Positions 16,201 to 24,414 of a stretch of DNA of 39,575 bases are shown here, in pieces; the first letter of the stretch is position 1; each line of letters begins with the position of its first letter. The position numbers and the translations under genes are program-made. The notes under the pieces were generated by a model. The model ran no database searches and was not told the origin of the DNA. It worked only from the letters and a program-made list of their open reading frames with translations. Source of the DNA: Arthrobacter sp. (GTDB taxonomy: Bacteria; Actinomycetota; Actinomycetes; Actinomycetales; Micrococcaceae); the NCBI RefSeq assembly GCF_030540645.1, contig NZ_JAUNVV010000018.1, positions 1 through 39,575 of the forward strand, given 5' to 3'.

Positions 16201-18421
16201 CGCCGGCGGTCCCAATCCGGCAAGCATCCCGGCAACCCCTTACCCGGAGCTGGTGTGGGAGCTTTCGCGGCTCGTCGGTTCGCCGTCGGCCAAGGCAGTG
16301 GCCAAGGCCCTTGACATCAGCACGGTCGGGGAGATGCTCCACCACTTCCCACGCCGCTACCTGGCCCGCGGGGACCTGACTGACCTTGACCAGCTGGTGG
16401 TGGATGAGGAAGCCACCATCCTGGCCCGAGTGGTCGAGCTGAAGACGCGCTACATGCAAACCCGCAAGGGCACCATCAGCGACGTCACCATCACCGACAA
16501 TTCCGGCCGTCCCTCGGGGCTGAAGATCAGCTTCTTCAACGGTTTCAAGGCCAAGCAGGAATTGCAGCCCGGAGTGTTGGCCATGTTTTCCGGCCGTGTC
16601 TCGCTCTACAACGGCGCCAAGGTGCTGACAAACCCCGGCTACGTCCTGCTGCCCGACGACGAACTGGCCGAGCACGAAGCTGAGGTCCAGTCAGCCAAGC
16701 CCGTACCGATCTACCCCGGCACGGCCAACTTCCCCAGCTGGAAGTCGGAGAAGATCATCCAGACACTTCTTCCCGCCCTCGAGTTGGAAAAGATCCCCGA
16801 CCCCATCCCCAAGCATATTGCCGCACGCGAAAAACTCATGCCGCTGTGGGAGGCATACGCGCAAATCCACGCCCCCACTGATATGGACTCCTTTCCGGCT
16901 GCCCGGAAGCGGTTCCGCTACCAGGAAGCACTGGCCTTGCAAACGGTGCTGGCGCAAAAGCGCTTTGAGGCCATGCACCTTGACGCCACTGGGAGGCGGA
17001 CTGTCCAGGGCGGGCTGCTTGACGCCTTTGACGCTTCGCTACCCTACACGCTCACTGCCGGGCAGCAGGAGATCGGCACATTGATTGCTGGCGAGGTGGC
17101 CGCGGGGCATCCCATGCACAGGCTCTTGCAAGGTGAAGTGGGGTCCGGCAAGACGGTCGTCGCCCTGCGGGCCATGCTCCAAGTGGTCGACGCCGGCGGT
17201 CAGGCCGCGTTCCTTGCCCCCACCGAAGTGCTCGCCGCGCAGCACCTGTATTCCATCACCGAACTGCTGGGCAGCCTGGGGGCCGGGAAACTGCTCGGTG
17301 GCCCGCACGCCACCCAGGTCACGCTGCTCACCGGGTCCATGCCAGCCGGAGCCAAAAAGAAGGCACTGCTGGCGGCGGCATCCGGGGAAGCCGGCATTGT
17401 CATCGGCACGCACGCGCTGCTTTCGGACAATGTGCAGTTTGCGGATCTGGGCCTCATTGTCGTGGACGAACAGCACCGCTTTGGCGTGGAGCAGCGTGAC
17501 GCGCTGCGGGCCAAGGCACTCAAACCCCCGCACTTGTTGGTCATGACCGCCACCCCCATCCCGCGCACCGTCGCCATGACCGTGTTCGGTGACTTGGAAG
17601 TGTCCGAGCTGACCGAGCTGCCCGCCGGGCGCACCCCCATCACCACCCACGTGGCGCCCATGGCCGAACACCCCGGGTGGGAACCACGGGTGTGGGCCCG
17701 TGCCCGTGAAGAGATCGACGCCGGGCGCCAGGTCTACGTGGTGTGCCCCAAGATCGGCGAGCTGCCCGATGACGGGGACATTCCGCCGACGGAAGGCGAC
17801 GGCCGCCCCATGGCCGGGGTACTCGACGTCGTGCGCTACCTGCGTGAACTGCCTGCGCTGTCCGGGAAGCGGATTGAGGTGCTGCATGGGCGGCTGGACT
17901 CGCAGGATAAGCAGGGCACCATGGCTGCATTCGCGGCCGGGGAGATCGACGTTCTGGTGGCTACCACCGTTATCGAAGTGGGCGTGGACGTGCGCAATGC
18001 CACGCTCATGGTAGTCCTTGATGCGGACAGGTTCGGCATCTCCCAGCTGCACCAGTTGCGCGGTCGGGTGGGGCGCGGCGGGTATGCCGGAACCTGCCTG
18101 CTCGTGACAAACCTTGAACCCGGGCACCCCAGCCGCAAGCGCCTGGACGCCGTCGCTGCCACCAGCGACGGCTTTGTGCTGGCGAAGAATGACCTGGAAA
18201 TGCGGCGCGAGGGCGACATCCTGGGCGCGCGGCAGTCGGGTGGGGTCAGCGGCCTGCGCATGCTCAGTGTCCTGCGCGACGAGGCCTTGATTGAACGGGC
18301 CAGGCATGACGCCACCGATATTGTCAGCAAGGACCCGGAACTTGAGTTCCATCCCGCGTTGAAGCTTGAAATTGACATGTACCTGACGGAGAAGAATGAG
18401 GCATTCCTTGAACGTGGCTAG
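16187..18421 (+). CDS. recG: ATP-dependent DNA helicase RecG
   Basis: RecG remodels stalled replication forks and branch-migrates Holliday junctions. The 744-residue protein has an N-terminal wedge/OB-fold region (about residues 60-165), a Walker A motif GEVGSGKT near residue 316, the DEQH box near residue 426, TATPIPRT, and the C-terminal helicase motif QLRGRVGRGG. A loop (about residues 530-545, DDGDIPPTEGDGRP) is an insertion that actinobacterial RecG proteins often show. The ATG at 16187 overlaps the DAK2 gene by 14 nt. Its TAG is 36 nt before rsmD. Confidence 0.95.
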   Translation: MTSSNAGGPNPASIPATPYPELVWELSRLVGSPSAKAVAKALDISTVGEMLHHFPRRYLARGDLTDLDQLVVDEEATILARVVELKTRYMQTRKGTISDVTITDNSGRPSGLKISFFNGFKAKQELQPGVLAMFSGRVSLYNGAKVLTNPGYVLLPDDELAEHEAEVQSAKPVPIYPGTANFPSWKSEKIIQTLLPALELEKIPDPIPKHIAAREKLMPLWEAYAQIHAPTDMDSFPAARKRFRYQEALALQTVLAQKRFEAMHLDATGRRTVQGGLLDAFDASLPYTLTAGQQEIGTLIAGEVAAGHPMHRLLQGEVGSGKTVVALRAMLQVVDAGGQAAFLAPTEVLAAQHLYSITELLGSLGAGKLLGGPHATQVTLLTGSMPAGAKKKALLAAASGEAGIVIGTHALLSDNVQFADLGLIVVDEQHRFGVEQRDALRAKALKPPHLLVMTATPIPRTVAMTVFGDLEVSELTELPAGRTPITTHVAPMAEHPGWEPRVWARAREEIDAGRQVYVVCPKIGELPDDGDIPPTEGDGRPMAGVLDVVRYLRELPALSGKRIEVLHGRLDSQDKQGTMAAFAAGEIDVLVATTVIEVGVDVRNATLMVVLDADRFGISQLHQLRGRVGRGGYAGTCLLVTNLEPGHPSRKRLDAVAATSDGFVLAKNDLEMRREGDILGARQSGGVSGLRMLSVLRDEALIERARHDATDIVSKDPELEFHPALKLEIDMYLTEKNEAFLERG

Positions 18422-18457
18422 CAAAAGCAACGCGGCTGGCACAACAGGGGTACGCGC

Positions 18458-19036
18458 ATGAGCCGGATCGTTGCCGGTGCAGCTGGCGGCAGCCCCTTGG
18501 TGTCCGTACCGGGAGACGCCACGCGTCCCACCACCGACAGAGTCAAGGAAGCGTTGTTTTCGCGGCTTGAATCCATGAACATGCTCTCCGGCACCCGCGT
18601 CCTGGACCTGTACGCCGGATCCGGTTCCCTCGGTGTGGAAAGCGCCAGTCGTGGGGCTTCCTCGGTGGAATTGGTCGAGTTCAACGACAAGGCTGCGGCC
18701 GTCTGCCAACGCAACGCCGAACTCGTCAATAAGGTACTTGGCACCAAAGTGGTACGCGTCCAACGCAGCAAGGTGGAAGCGTTCATGGCGCGCGCGGCAG
18801 AGGCCGGAGTGGACCAGTGGGACTTGGTGTTCATGGACCCGCCCTACCCGCTGACCGAGGACGAGCTTTCTGCCGTGCTTGAACTGCTGGGGCCGCGGCT
18901 GAGTACCTTTGCAGTGGTGGTGGTGGAACGCTCCGCACGCACTCCCGAACCAGCCTGGCCGGAATCCCTGGGGCGCTTTGCCGAGAAAAAGTATGGCGAA
19001 ACGCGTCTGTGGTTTGCCGAACCGGCGGGGGAATGA
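18458..19036 (+). CDS. rsmD: 16S rRNA (guanine(966)-N2)-methyltransferase RsmD
   Basis: RsmD methylates G966 of 16S rRNA during 30S assembly. The 192-residue protein begins with MSRIVAGAAGG and the TRPTTDRVKEALF motif typical of RsmD. It has a SAM-binding LDLYAGSGSLGVE and the catalytic DPPY near residue 128. The ATG at 18458 follows AGGGG. In many bacteria coaD follows rsmD directly; here about 7.5 kb of other genes separate them. Confidence 0.94.
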   Translation: MSRIVAGAAGGSPLVSVPGDATRPTTDRVKEALFSRLESMNMLSGTRVLDLYAGSGSLGVESASRGASSVELVEFNDKAAAVCQRNAELVNKVLGTKVVRVQRSKVEAFMARAAEAGVDQWDLVFMDPPYPLTEDELSAVLELLGPRLSTFAVVVVERSARTPEPAWPESLGRFAEKKYGETRLWFAEPAGE

Positions 19037-19172
19037 GCAGCAGCTCCGACAGTTGTTGAGGCGCAGGAATTGTAGCCCGCAAAAGCACAGTTAAAGTCAA
19101 GAATTGCGGAGTATTTTTGGTTGTGTGGAATCCATCTTAACGGAGGCTTCCACCGCTGAAAGGACTTCGGTC

Positions 19173-20555
19173 ATGCAAAACTTCACCCCGTTCATTCCGT
19201 TCGTCGTCGTGGTGGTTGCCCTGGTCATCGTGGCGCTGCTGCTTAGGGCTGCCGTGAAAATGATGTGGAAGGTGGCCGAGCCCAACGAGGCATTGATCAT
19301 CTCCGGGTTCACACGTGGAAGCGCAGGAACCACAGACGGCATGGATTTCAAGATTGTCACCGGTACAGGAGCGTTCGTACTCCCGGGCCTGCAGACTGTC
19401 CGGGCATTGTCCCTGACCTTGAACGAGACCGAGCTGCAGGTCAATTGCGTGACCTCACAGGGCATACAGGTAGTGGTCCAAGGTGTTGTCATCTTCAAGA
19501 TCGGGGACTCCACACCCTTTATAGCCAATGCAGCCCGGCGCTTTTTGGGCCAGCAGGCCAAGATGGAAAGCCAGGTGTACAACGTTTTTGAAGGGCATCT
19601 TCGGTCGATCATCGGCAGCATGACCGTGGAGGAGATTATCCGGGAGCGTGACAAACTCGCCTCTCAGGTGCGCAGTGCCAGCGGCACGGAAATGGAAAAG
19701 CTGGGATTGGTCGTTGACTCGCTGCAGATCAAGGACTTGGAGGACCCCACCGGGTACATCCAAAATCTGGCCAAACCGCACATCGCGCAAGTCAAGATGG
19801 AGGCCAGAATTGCAGAGGCCACCAGCAACCGGGAGGCAGCCGAAAAAGAAGCCGAAGCCGCATCCCTGATTGCCGATGCACAAAGCCTCTCAGCCATCAG
19901 ACAGTCGGCAGCCCAAGCCAACGCAGAGACAGCCCGTGCGAACGCCGCCCAAGCAGGACCGCTGGCAGATGCCACGGCGCGCCAGCAGGTTGTGGTTCAG
20001 GAAACCGAAGTGGCGAAACTTGAAGCGGACAGGGAAGAACAGAAGCTTCAAACCACCATCCGCAAGCCAGCCGACGCCAGGGCATACTCCCAACGCACGG
20101 AAGCTGAAGCGCAAAAGTCCGCTGACATCAGCGCTGCAGAGGCCCGGGCCAAAAAGACCGAGCTGGAAGCGCAGGCCAACGCGACGGCGGCTGCTGCCAC
20201 CGCGGGAGCGACACGCCTTACCGGCGAGGCTGAGGCCGCCGCAACGAAAGCCCGCGGCGACGCGGCTGCATCCTCCATCAAGGCCAAGGCGTTGGCCGAG
20301 GCGGATGGCATCAAGGCCCGTGCCGAGGCGCTGGGAACGAACCAGGACGCCGTCATATCCCAGCAGCTGGCTGAAAACATGCCGGCCATCGTGGCGGCTG
20401 CAGCGGAGCCCTTCGCGCATGTGGGCCAACTGACAGTGCTCAACGGCGGAGACGGCATCAACAACATGGTCGCAGGGATCATGTCACAGGTGGGCAACTA
20501 CCTCCCTGAATTAACGGCCGCACTGAAGCGCCGGCCCCCAACGAATCAGGATTGA
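19173..20555 (+). CDS. Flotillin-like SPFH membrane scaffold protein
   Basis: The 460-residue protein has one N-terminal membrane helix (about residues 8-30), an SPFH/PHB domain to about residue 190 (including EAIIISGF-like EALIISGF and GQQAKMESQVYNVFEGHLR), and a long Ala/Glu/Lys-rich coiled coil from about 195 to 395. The C-terminus is Asn/Gly-rich. This matches bacterial flotillins (FloT/FloA), which organise membrane microdomains. ATG 19173 follows AAAGGA at 19159-19164 and was preferred to a TTG further upstream. The next gene, 4 nt after its stop, is an NfeD-like OB-fold protein, the usual flotillin partner. Confidence 0.9.
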   Translation: MQNFTPFIPFVVVVVALVIVALLLRAAVKMMWKVAEPNEALIISGFTRGSAGTTDGMDFKIVTGTGAFVLPGLQTVRALSLTLNETELQVNCVTSQGIQVVVQGVVIFKIGDSTPFIANAARRFLGQQAKMESQVYNVFEGHLRSIIGSMTVEEIIRERDKLASQVRSASGTEMEKLGLVVDSLQIKDLEDPTGYIQNLAKPHIAQVKMEARIAEATSNREAAEKEAEAASLIADAQSLSAIRQSAAQANAETARANAAQAGPLADATARQQVVVQETEVAKLEADREEQKLQTTIRKPADARAYSQRTEAEAQKSADISAAEARAKKTELEAQANATAAAATAGATRLTGEAEAAATKARGDAAASSIKAKALAEADGIKARAEALGTNQDAVISQQLAENMPAIVAAAAEPFAHVGQLTVLNGGDGINNMVAGIMSQVGNYLPELTAALKRRPPTNQD

Positions 20556-20559
20556 TGGC

Positions 20560-20802
20560 ATGCGTAGCGAGCTGGACAGGAGCCTGACGGGGAAAATTGG
20601 CCGTGTTTCGGGCACCGTTGGGCCGCAGACCCTGGGGGAAGTCATGCTGGAGGTGCGCGGGGGTACGTCTGGATACCCGGCCCGCCCTTACGACGGAAGT
20701 ACCATTTACAATGTGGGCGAGCGGGTTCTCGTCATGTACTTGGAACCGCCACAAACCGTCTATGTCGAGGCCCTGCCTGAATTTCTTCAACATCCCCAGT
20801 AG
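20560..20802 (+). CDS. Short NfeD-like OB-fold protein
   Basis: The 80-residue protein looks like the isolated C-terminal OB-fold domain of NfeD (LTGKIGRVSGTVGPQTLGEV, then GTSGYPARPYDG and GERVLVMYLEPPQTVYVE). NfeD proteins, such as YuaF of Bacillus, normally add membrane helices, and long forms add a protease domain; neither is present here. It is 4 nt downstream of the flotillin gene and probably acts with it in the cytoplasm at the membrane face. Short NfeD1b-like forms are described as flotillin partners, so this is a minimal version. Confidence 0.75.
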   Translation: MRSELDRSLTGKIGRVSGTVGPQTLGEVMLEVRGGTSGYPARPYDGSTIYNVGERVLVMYLEPPQTVYVEALPEFLQHPQ

Positions 20803-20835
20803 TAGTGTGGCGGCACAGGATCCTGCCTCAGGTGG

Positions 20836-21426
20836 TCAACGTGCCCAGGTCAGTTCCTTGGAGTTCGTGATCGAGGCCAGAAGCCCGAGCGATTGGATGC
20901 TTGCGGCGTGGGCATCCGGGGTTGCGGCCGAACAAGCATCTTCCACGATGGCAACGTTATAGCCGTGGTCCGAGGCTGCACGTGCAGAGCTTTCCACCGA
21001 GATGTTGGTGGCGACTCCGGCGAAGACCAGAGTTTCGATCCCTTGGGCTGCGAGGATTTTTGCAAGCTCGGGTGTGAATCCGCCTACTCGTTGATTGGTC
21101 ACCACCAGATCATTTTCCTTCGGCGTGAGTGGTTCTATGAAGTTCGTGGATTGGGCCCCGTGCTTGAGGGATCCCCTTTCCCGCGCGATCTGCAGCAGTG
21201 GGGAGTTGGCATTCAAGTCGCTGTAGTCGGGGCTGTACGCGATCTGTGTGTAGATCACTGTTGCGCCCGCTTCCCGGGCGCTGTCCAGGAGGCCCGAGAG
21301 CTTGTTCACGACACCACGGTTCACCACTTCGTCGTGGAAAAAGTCAGCAAAGGCACCGTCGGCGCCAATGATGTCGCCTTGACAGTGGATGGCGATAAAG
21401 GCTGTCGTTTCCGGATCAAGATTCAT
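20836..21426 (-). CDS. Isochorismatase-fold protein with catalytic triad replaced
   Basis: The 196-residue protein follows the isochorismatase/cysteine-hydrolase fold from end to end, with GATVIYTQIAYSPDY and VFAGVATNISVESSARAA. In active cysteine hydrolases the triad is Asp (in IDxQND), Lys (VVxK) and Cys (ATNxCVES). Here these positions read His14 (IHCQGD), Asn111 (VVTNQRVGGF) and Ser143 (ATNISVES). All three are replaced, so the standard hydrolysis chemistry is unlikely. ATG 21426 follows GAGG with an 8-nt gap on the minus strand. It is divergent from the Gfo/Idh/MocA gene; a metabolic link is not evident. Confidence 0.85.
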   Translation of the reverse strand: MNLDPETTAFIAIHCQGDIIGADGAFADFFHDEVVNRGVVNKLSGLLDSAREAGATVIYTQIAYSPDYSDLNANSPLLQIARERGSLKHGAQSTNFIEPLTPKENDLVVTNQRVGGFTPELAKILAAQGIETLVFAGVATNISVESSARAASDHGYNVAIVEDACSAATPDAHAASIQSLGLLASITNSKELTWAR

Positions 21427-21658
21427 ATCAATGCCTCACTTCTGCATGGTATTTGATGTGGTTTTCTCCTTCAAGGTGCCTGAATGGCGACTCGAAATGC
21501 ATCGCACAGCTCGGCTGCCCACGTCTGGCTCACCGTAGCTGTTCTGCCTGGATATGTCATGTGGGGCCATGACGAAGTCCCCTATGACCCCGGGTAGTAA
21601 GGTGGGGCCTGTCTCATGATTGACCGGCAGCAGGTCTCACCTACACTTGGGAGTCTTC

Positions 21659-22678
21659 GTGAATCAACTACGGATCGGTCTTATTGGTGCCGGTGGCATA
21701 GCCGGAGCGCACATTGCCGGGTGGCAGCAACTCGGGGCTCATGTATCTGTGTATTCACGGTCCGGTGCTGCCGCTCTTGTCGAGCAATATGGCATTGACG
21801 ATGTGGGCTCGCTTGAGGCCCTGTTGGAAGTCTCGGACATGGTCGGGATACTCACACCCACCCCCTCACATTATGGCTACGCCATGGCAGCTTTTGCCGC
21901 AGGCAAGGACGTGATCTGCGAGAAGCCGCTGGCAGAAACGTTTGAACGCGCAGCCGAGATGGCCAATGCCGCACTGGCCGCTGGCGTGCGGCTGTTCCCA
22001 GCCCACGTGGTGCGGTTCTTCCCCGACTACGCATTGGCGAAGGAACAACTGGACAGTAGAGCGGTCGGAGTTCCGGCCGCATTGGAACTGAGCCGGGCCG
22101 GGGCCGCCCCAGCTGCCGGATCCTGGTTCTTTGACGAAGCCCAAGGCGGCGGCATTGTCCGCGACCAGATGATTCATGATCTTGACCAGGCCAGTTGGCT
22201 TGCCGGTGACGTTACCCGGGTGTTTGCCGAGCAAGACCCGCCCAGTGTTGACGGGATACTGCCGCGCCCCGTCACAGCACAGGTCGAGTTGACGCATCAG
22301 AACGGCGCTATCAGCCAGTTGCTCGGCGAATGGGGCCCGGACACGTTGCGCTTCAGCACGAGCCTGCGCGTTGAAGGCCCGGGTGGGACCATCTCCTTTA
22401 CTTCTCCACGCAACGCTGGCGGTAGTAAGGATGAACAACCCTCCGAAAACGGCAGCGCTGGCCATCTGCCAGAGTTGGATGTGGCTGACAGTCCGTACAC
22501 ACGTCAAAATGCCGAATTTGCCGCAGCCCGCGCATCAGGAAAACCTTCGCGTGTCAGCCCGGCAGACGGTGTCATCGCCGTGGCGCTGGCCGAAGCTGCT
22601 GCAGAATCCATCCGGTGTGGCCATGCCGTGGATTTTTCCAACGAAGCCGTGCTGGCATTGCTGCATTCTGAGAATTGA
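21659..22678 (+). CDS. Gfo/Idh/MocA family NAD(P)-dependent oxidoreductase
   Basis: The 339-residue protein has an N-terminal Rossmann motif (IGLIGAGGIAGAH, from about residue 7) and the family signature EKP in VICEKPLAETF near residue 90. The C-terminal half is the usual beta-sheet substrate domain, with HDLDQASWLAG where the HxxxH-type catalytic region lies. These enzymes oxidise or reduce sugars, inositols or their derivatives; the substrate cannot be told. GTG 21659 follows GGGAG at 21649-21653 with 5 nt spacing and was preferred over a TTG at 21620 because the Rossmann start is then N-terminal. It stands alone. Confidence 0.9.
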   Translation: MNQLRIGLIGAGGIAGAHIAGWQQLGAHVSVYSRSGAAALVEQYGIDDVGSLEALLEVSDMVGILTPTPSHYGYAMAAFAAGKDVICEKPLAETFERAAEMANAALAAGVRLFPAHVVRFFPDYALAKEQLDSRAVGVPAALELSRAGAAPAAGSWFFDEAQGGGIVRDQMIHDLDQASWLAGDVTRVFAEQDPPSVDGILPRPVTAQVELTHQNGAISQLLGEWGPDTLRFSTSLRVEGPGGTISFTSPRNAGGSKDEQPSENGSAGHLPELDVADSPYTRQNAEFAAARASGKPSRVSPADGVIAVALAEAAAESIRCGHAVDFSNEAVLALLHSEN

Positions 22679-22953
22679 CGTCCAAAGTGAACATTAGAAA
22701 GCTGTGAGCTTCGCCATAGCGCAAATTTCTTGTTGAAAAGCTACTCGGGTTGGACGGCTCCAGCCGCGGTAATTCCGGTGGGAAGCTTGCAGCCATGCGG
22801 AAGTGCAGCAGGGCGCCGCGCGCAAAGCGACGGAAGTGGAATCGCATCGTTGAGCACGCGCGTCAGCGTAAATGTGCTCGATTATGAGAGAATCCGAGCT
22901 TTTTCGCCACCTGCCAAGTTTGCCCCAAGGTGCCGGTGGGCAATCATCGATAC

Positions 22954-23487
22954 ATGACCACTCAGAAGAAATCAGCTAAAAAACTTTCCCTGCCGCTCTT
23001 TGCAGGAGTCACTTTGATGATGCTGGGCCTGAGCCTAGCCGGATGTTCCACGAATGACCCGGCTCCGGCCGCTAACTCCACGAGCACTGTCGATGCAACG
23101 CAGGGGGCCGCTGTGCCTGTCATGGATCCCGCTACGCCGGCTGCCGCCACGGCAGCCCCGGCCAGCCAAGAAGCTCCCGCTGAGCGAAAGGTGACTCTCC
23201 ATGTTGAAGGCGCAAAGAGCGATGCGCTCGTCAAAGCCCTGGTGGTCACCGCCGACGGCAAGGAAAGCGGCGGGGAGATGAAGACGGAGCAACTGCCGTT
23301 CAACCAAGAACTCACCTTGCCGGCAGACTCCACGTTCACCAAGATCCTGGTTCTGGGCAAGTACGCCTCGGGGGCCACAGGTGAAATCTCCTGCTCCATC
23401 AGCATTGATGGCAAGGAAGTTGCGGCACAGAAGTCCGACAACCACAAGCCTGCAGAGTGCCTGTTCGTCGAAAAGGGTTCCAACTAG
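22954..23487 (+). CDS. MmpS-like secreted lipoprotein
   Basis: The 177-residue protein has a Lys-rich N-terminus, a hydrophobic signal and a lipobox LSLAGC, so it should be lipid-anchored outside the membrane. An Ala/Pro/Thr-rich linker follows (about residues 33-75). The C-terminal domain (VTLHVEGAKSDA to the end, with GEISCSISIDGKEVA and a second Cys near PAEC) resembles the beta-sandwich of MmpS transport accessory proteins. No MmpL transporter is near. The start is somewhat uncertain: ATG 22954 fits the signal peptide, while in-frame GTGs at 22930 and 22936 lie upstream. It ends just before a strong terminator. Confidence 0.75.
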   Translation: MTTQKKSAKKLSLPLFAGVTLMMLGLSLAGCSTNDPAPAANSTSTVDATQGAAVPVMDPATPAAATAAPASQEAPAERKVTLHVEGAKSDALVKALVVTADGKESGGEMKTEQLPFNQELTLPADSTFTKILVLGKYASGATGEISCSISIDGKEVAAQKSDNHKPAECLFVEKGSN

Positions 23488-23522
23488 CGAACCTCCTCCC
23501 ATGATGGGAGGGCAATGATTTA

Positions 23523-23563
23523 AGTTCTGGCCGCAAGGAAACTGCTTCCTTGCGGCCAGAACT
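23523..23563. terminator. Strong hairpin terminator between convergent genes
   Basis: AGTTCTGGCCGCAAGGAA at 23523-23540 pairs perfectly over 18 bp with 23546-23563 around a 5-nt loop (ACTGC). CTTTCAC follows on the + strand, and the minus strand continues with TTAAATC. It sits between the lipoprotein gene and the minus-strand spermidine-synthase-like gene and can serve both directions. A smaller hairpin, CCTCCC/GGGAGG at 23495-23511, lies just before it. Confidence 0.85.
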
Positions 23564-23643
23564 CTTTCACTGGTCGGCACGTCTTGTAGTCAGGGACTGA
23601 GCGTAGCCACCGTGTTTCCCGGGAGTCGTCCCGCTGCCGGATC

Positions 23644-24414
23644 TCAGCCGGTGAGCTCGTCCAGTTCGACGCCGGTCAGCACCGTGGCCGGGTGTGGCCC
23701 GGCTGCCACCAGCGCCTGTGCCCAGCCCTCCGGCCACGGCCCATTCTTTCCCAACAGGATGATATTGCCGGGATAGCGGCGGGTGAACAGCATGCTGGTG
23801 CCGTAAGCGGCCACCTGCTCCAGGCTCTCCTGCAGTGCCCGAGTTTGGCTCGTCACGAGGGTGAAGCCCGGCTCGTCGCCCACGTTGACTGCCAGGATTC
23901 CTTCCGGCGTCAGCACTGCCGCCGCTTCGCGGTAAAAATCTGCGCAAGCCAGGTGGGCAGGAGCATCCGGGCCGCTGAAAATGTCCAGGATGACGACGTC
24001 GAACTTGAGTCCGGCGGGCAGGGCGGCAAGTTCTTCACGGGCATCGCCCACATGGCTTGTCAGCTCGGTCCCCTCCGGCAGGGGCAGTTGGTCAAGGACG
24101 AAGTCCAGCAGTTCGCGTTCCAATTCCACGGCATGCTGCACTGAACCTGGTCGGGTGGCCTGGATGTACCGGGCCAGTGTCAGCGCACCGGCGCCCAGAT
24201 GCAGCGCCGTGATGGGCTCGCCGGGGGACTTGAGCAGGTCCACGGCGTTGGCGATCCGGCGCAGGTATTCGTAAAAGACGTCTTGTGGTTCGGCCAGGTT
24301 CACATGCGACTGTTCGGCACCGTTGATGCTCAAGACGAACGCGTTCTCGTGCCAGGGGTCGGGGTCCACCGTGGCATGGACACCGCTGGTGCGCAGGAAA
24401 CGGCTGACCGTCAT
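23644..24414 (-). CDS. Spermidine-synthase-like SAM-fold protein
   Basis: The 256-residue protein has a Rossmann-type fold as in spermidine synthases and related methyltransferases. LHLGAGALTLARYI is the nucleotide-binding loop (about residues 70-83), followed by VELERELLDFV and the acidic DVVILDIFSGPDAP. Aminopropyl transferases read DxxDx with a polyamine pocket; that is not clearly kept, so a fused or diverged spermidine synthase-like function is only a family-level call. ATG 24414 overlaps the aminotransferase stop by one base (TGATG), so it is the last gene of a three-gene operon. It ends before the hairpin at 23523-23563. Confidence 0.8.
   Translation of the reverse strand: MTVSRFLRTSGVHATVDPDPWHENAFVLSINGAEQSHVNLAEPQDVFYEYLRRIANAVDLLKSPGEPITALHLGAGALTLARYIQATRPGSVQHAVELERELLDFVLDQLPLPEGTELTSHVGDAREELAALPAGLKFDVVILDIFSGPDAPAHLACADFYREAAAVLTPEGILAVNVGDEPGFTLVTSQTRALQESLEQVAAYGTSMLFTRRYPGNIILLGKNGPWPEGWAQALVAAGPHPATVLTGVELDELTG

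Noticed and set aside
17039-18763. Minus-strand open frame of 574 codons opposite recG and rsmD
   Set aside because: The sense strand carries all helicase and methyltransferase motifs; the antisense translation has none.
21556-21573. GTCATG/CATGAC dyad between the isochorismatase-fold and oxidoreductase genes as an operator
   Set aside because: The arms are only 6 bp with a 6-nt spacer, a level expected by chance in this much sequence.
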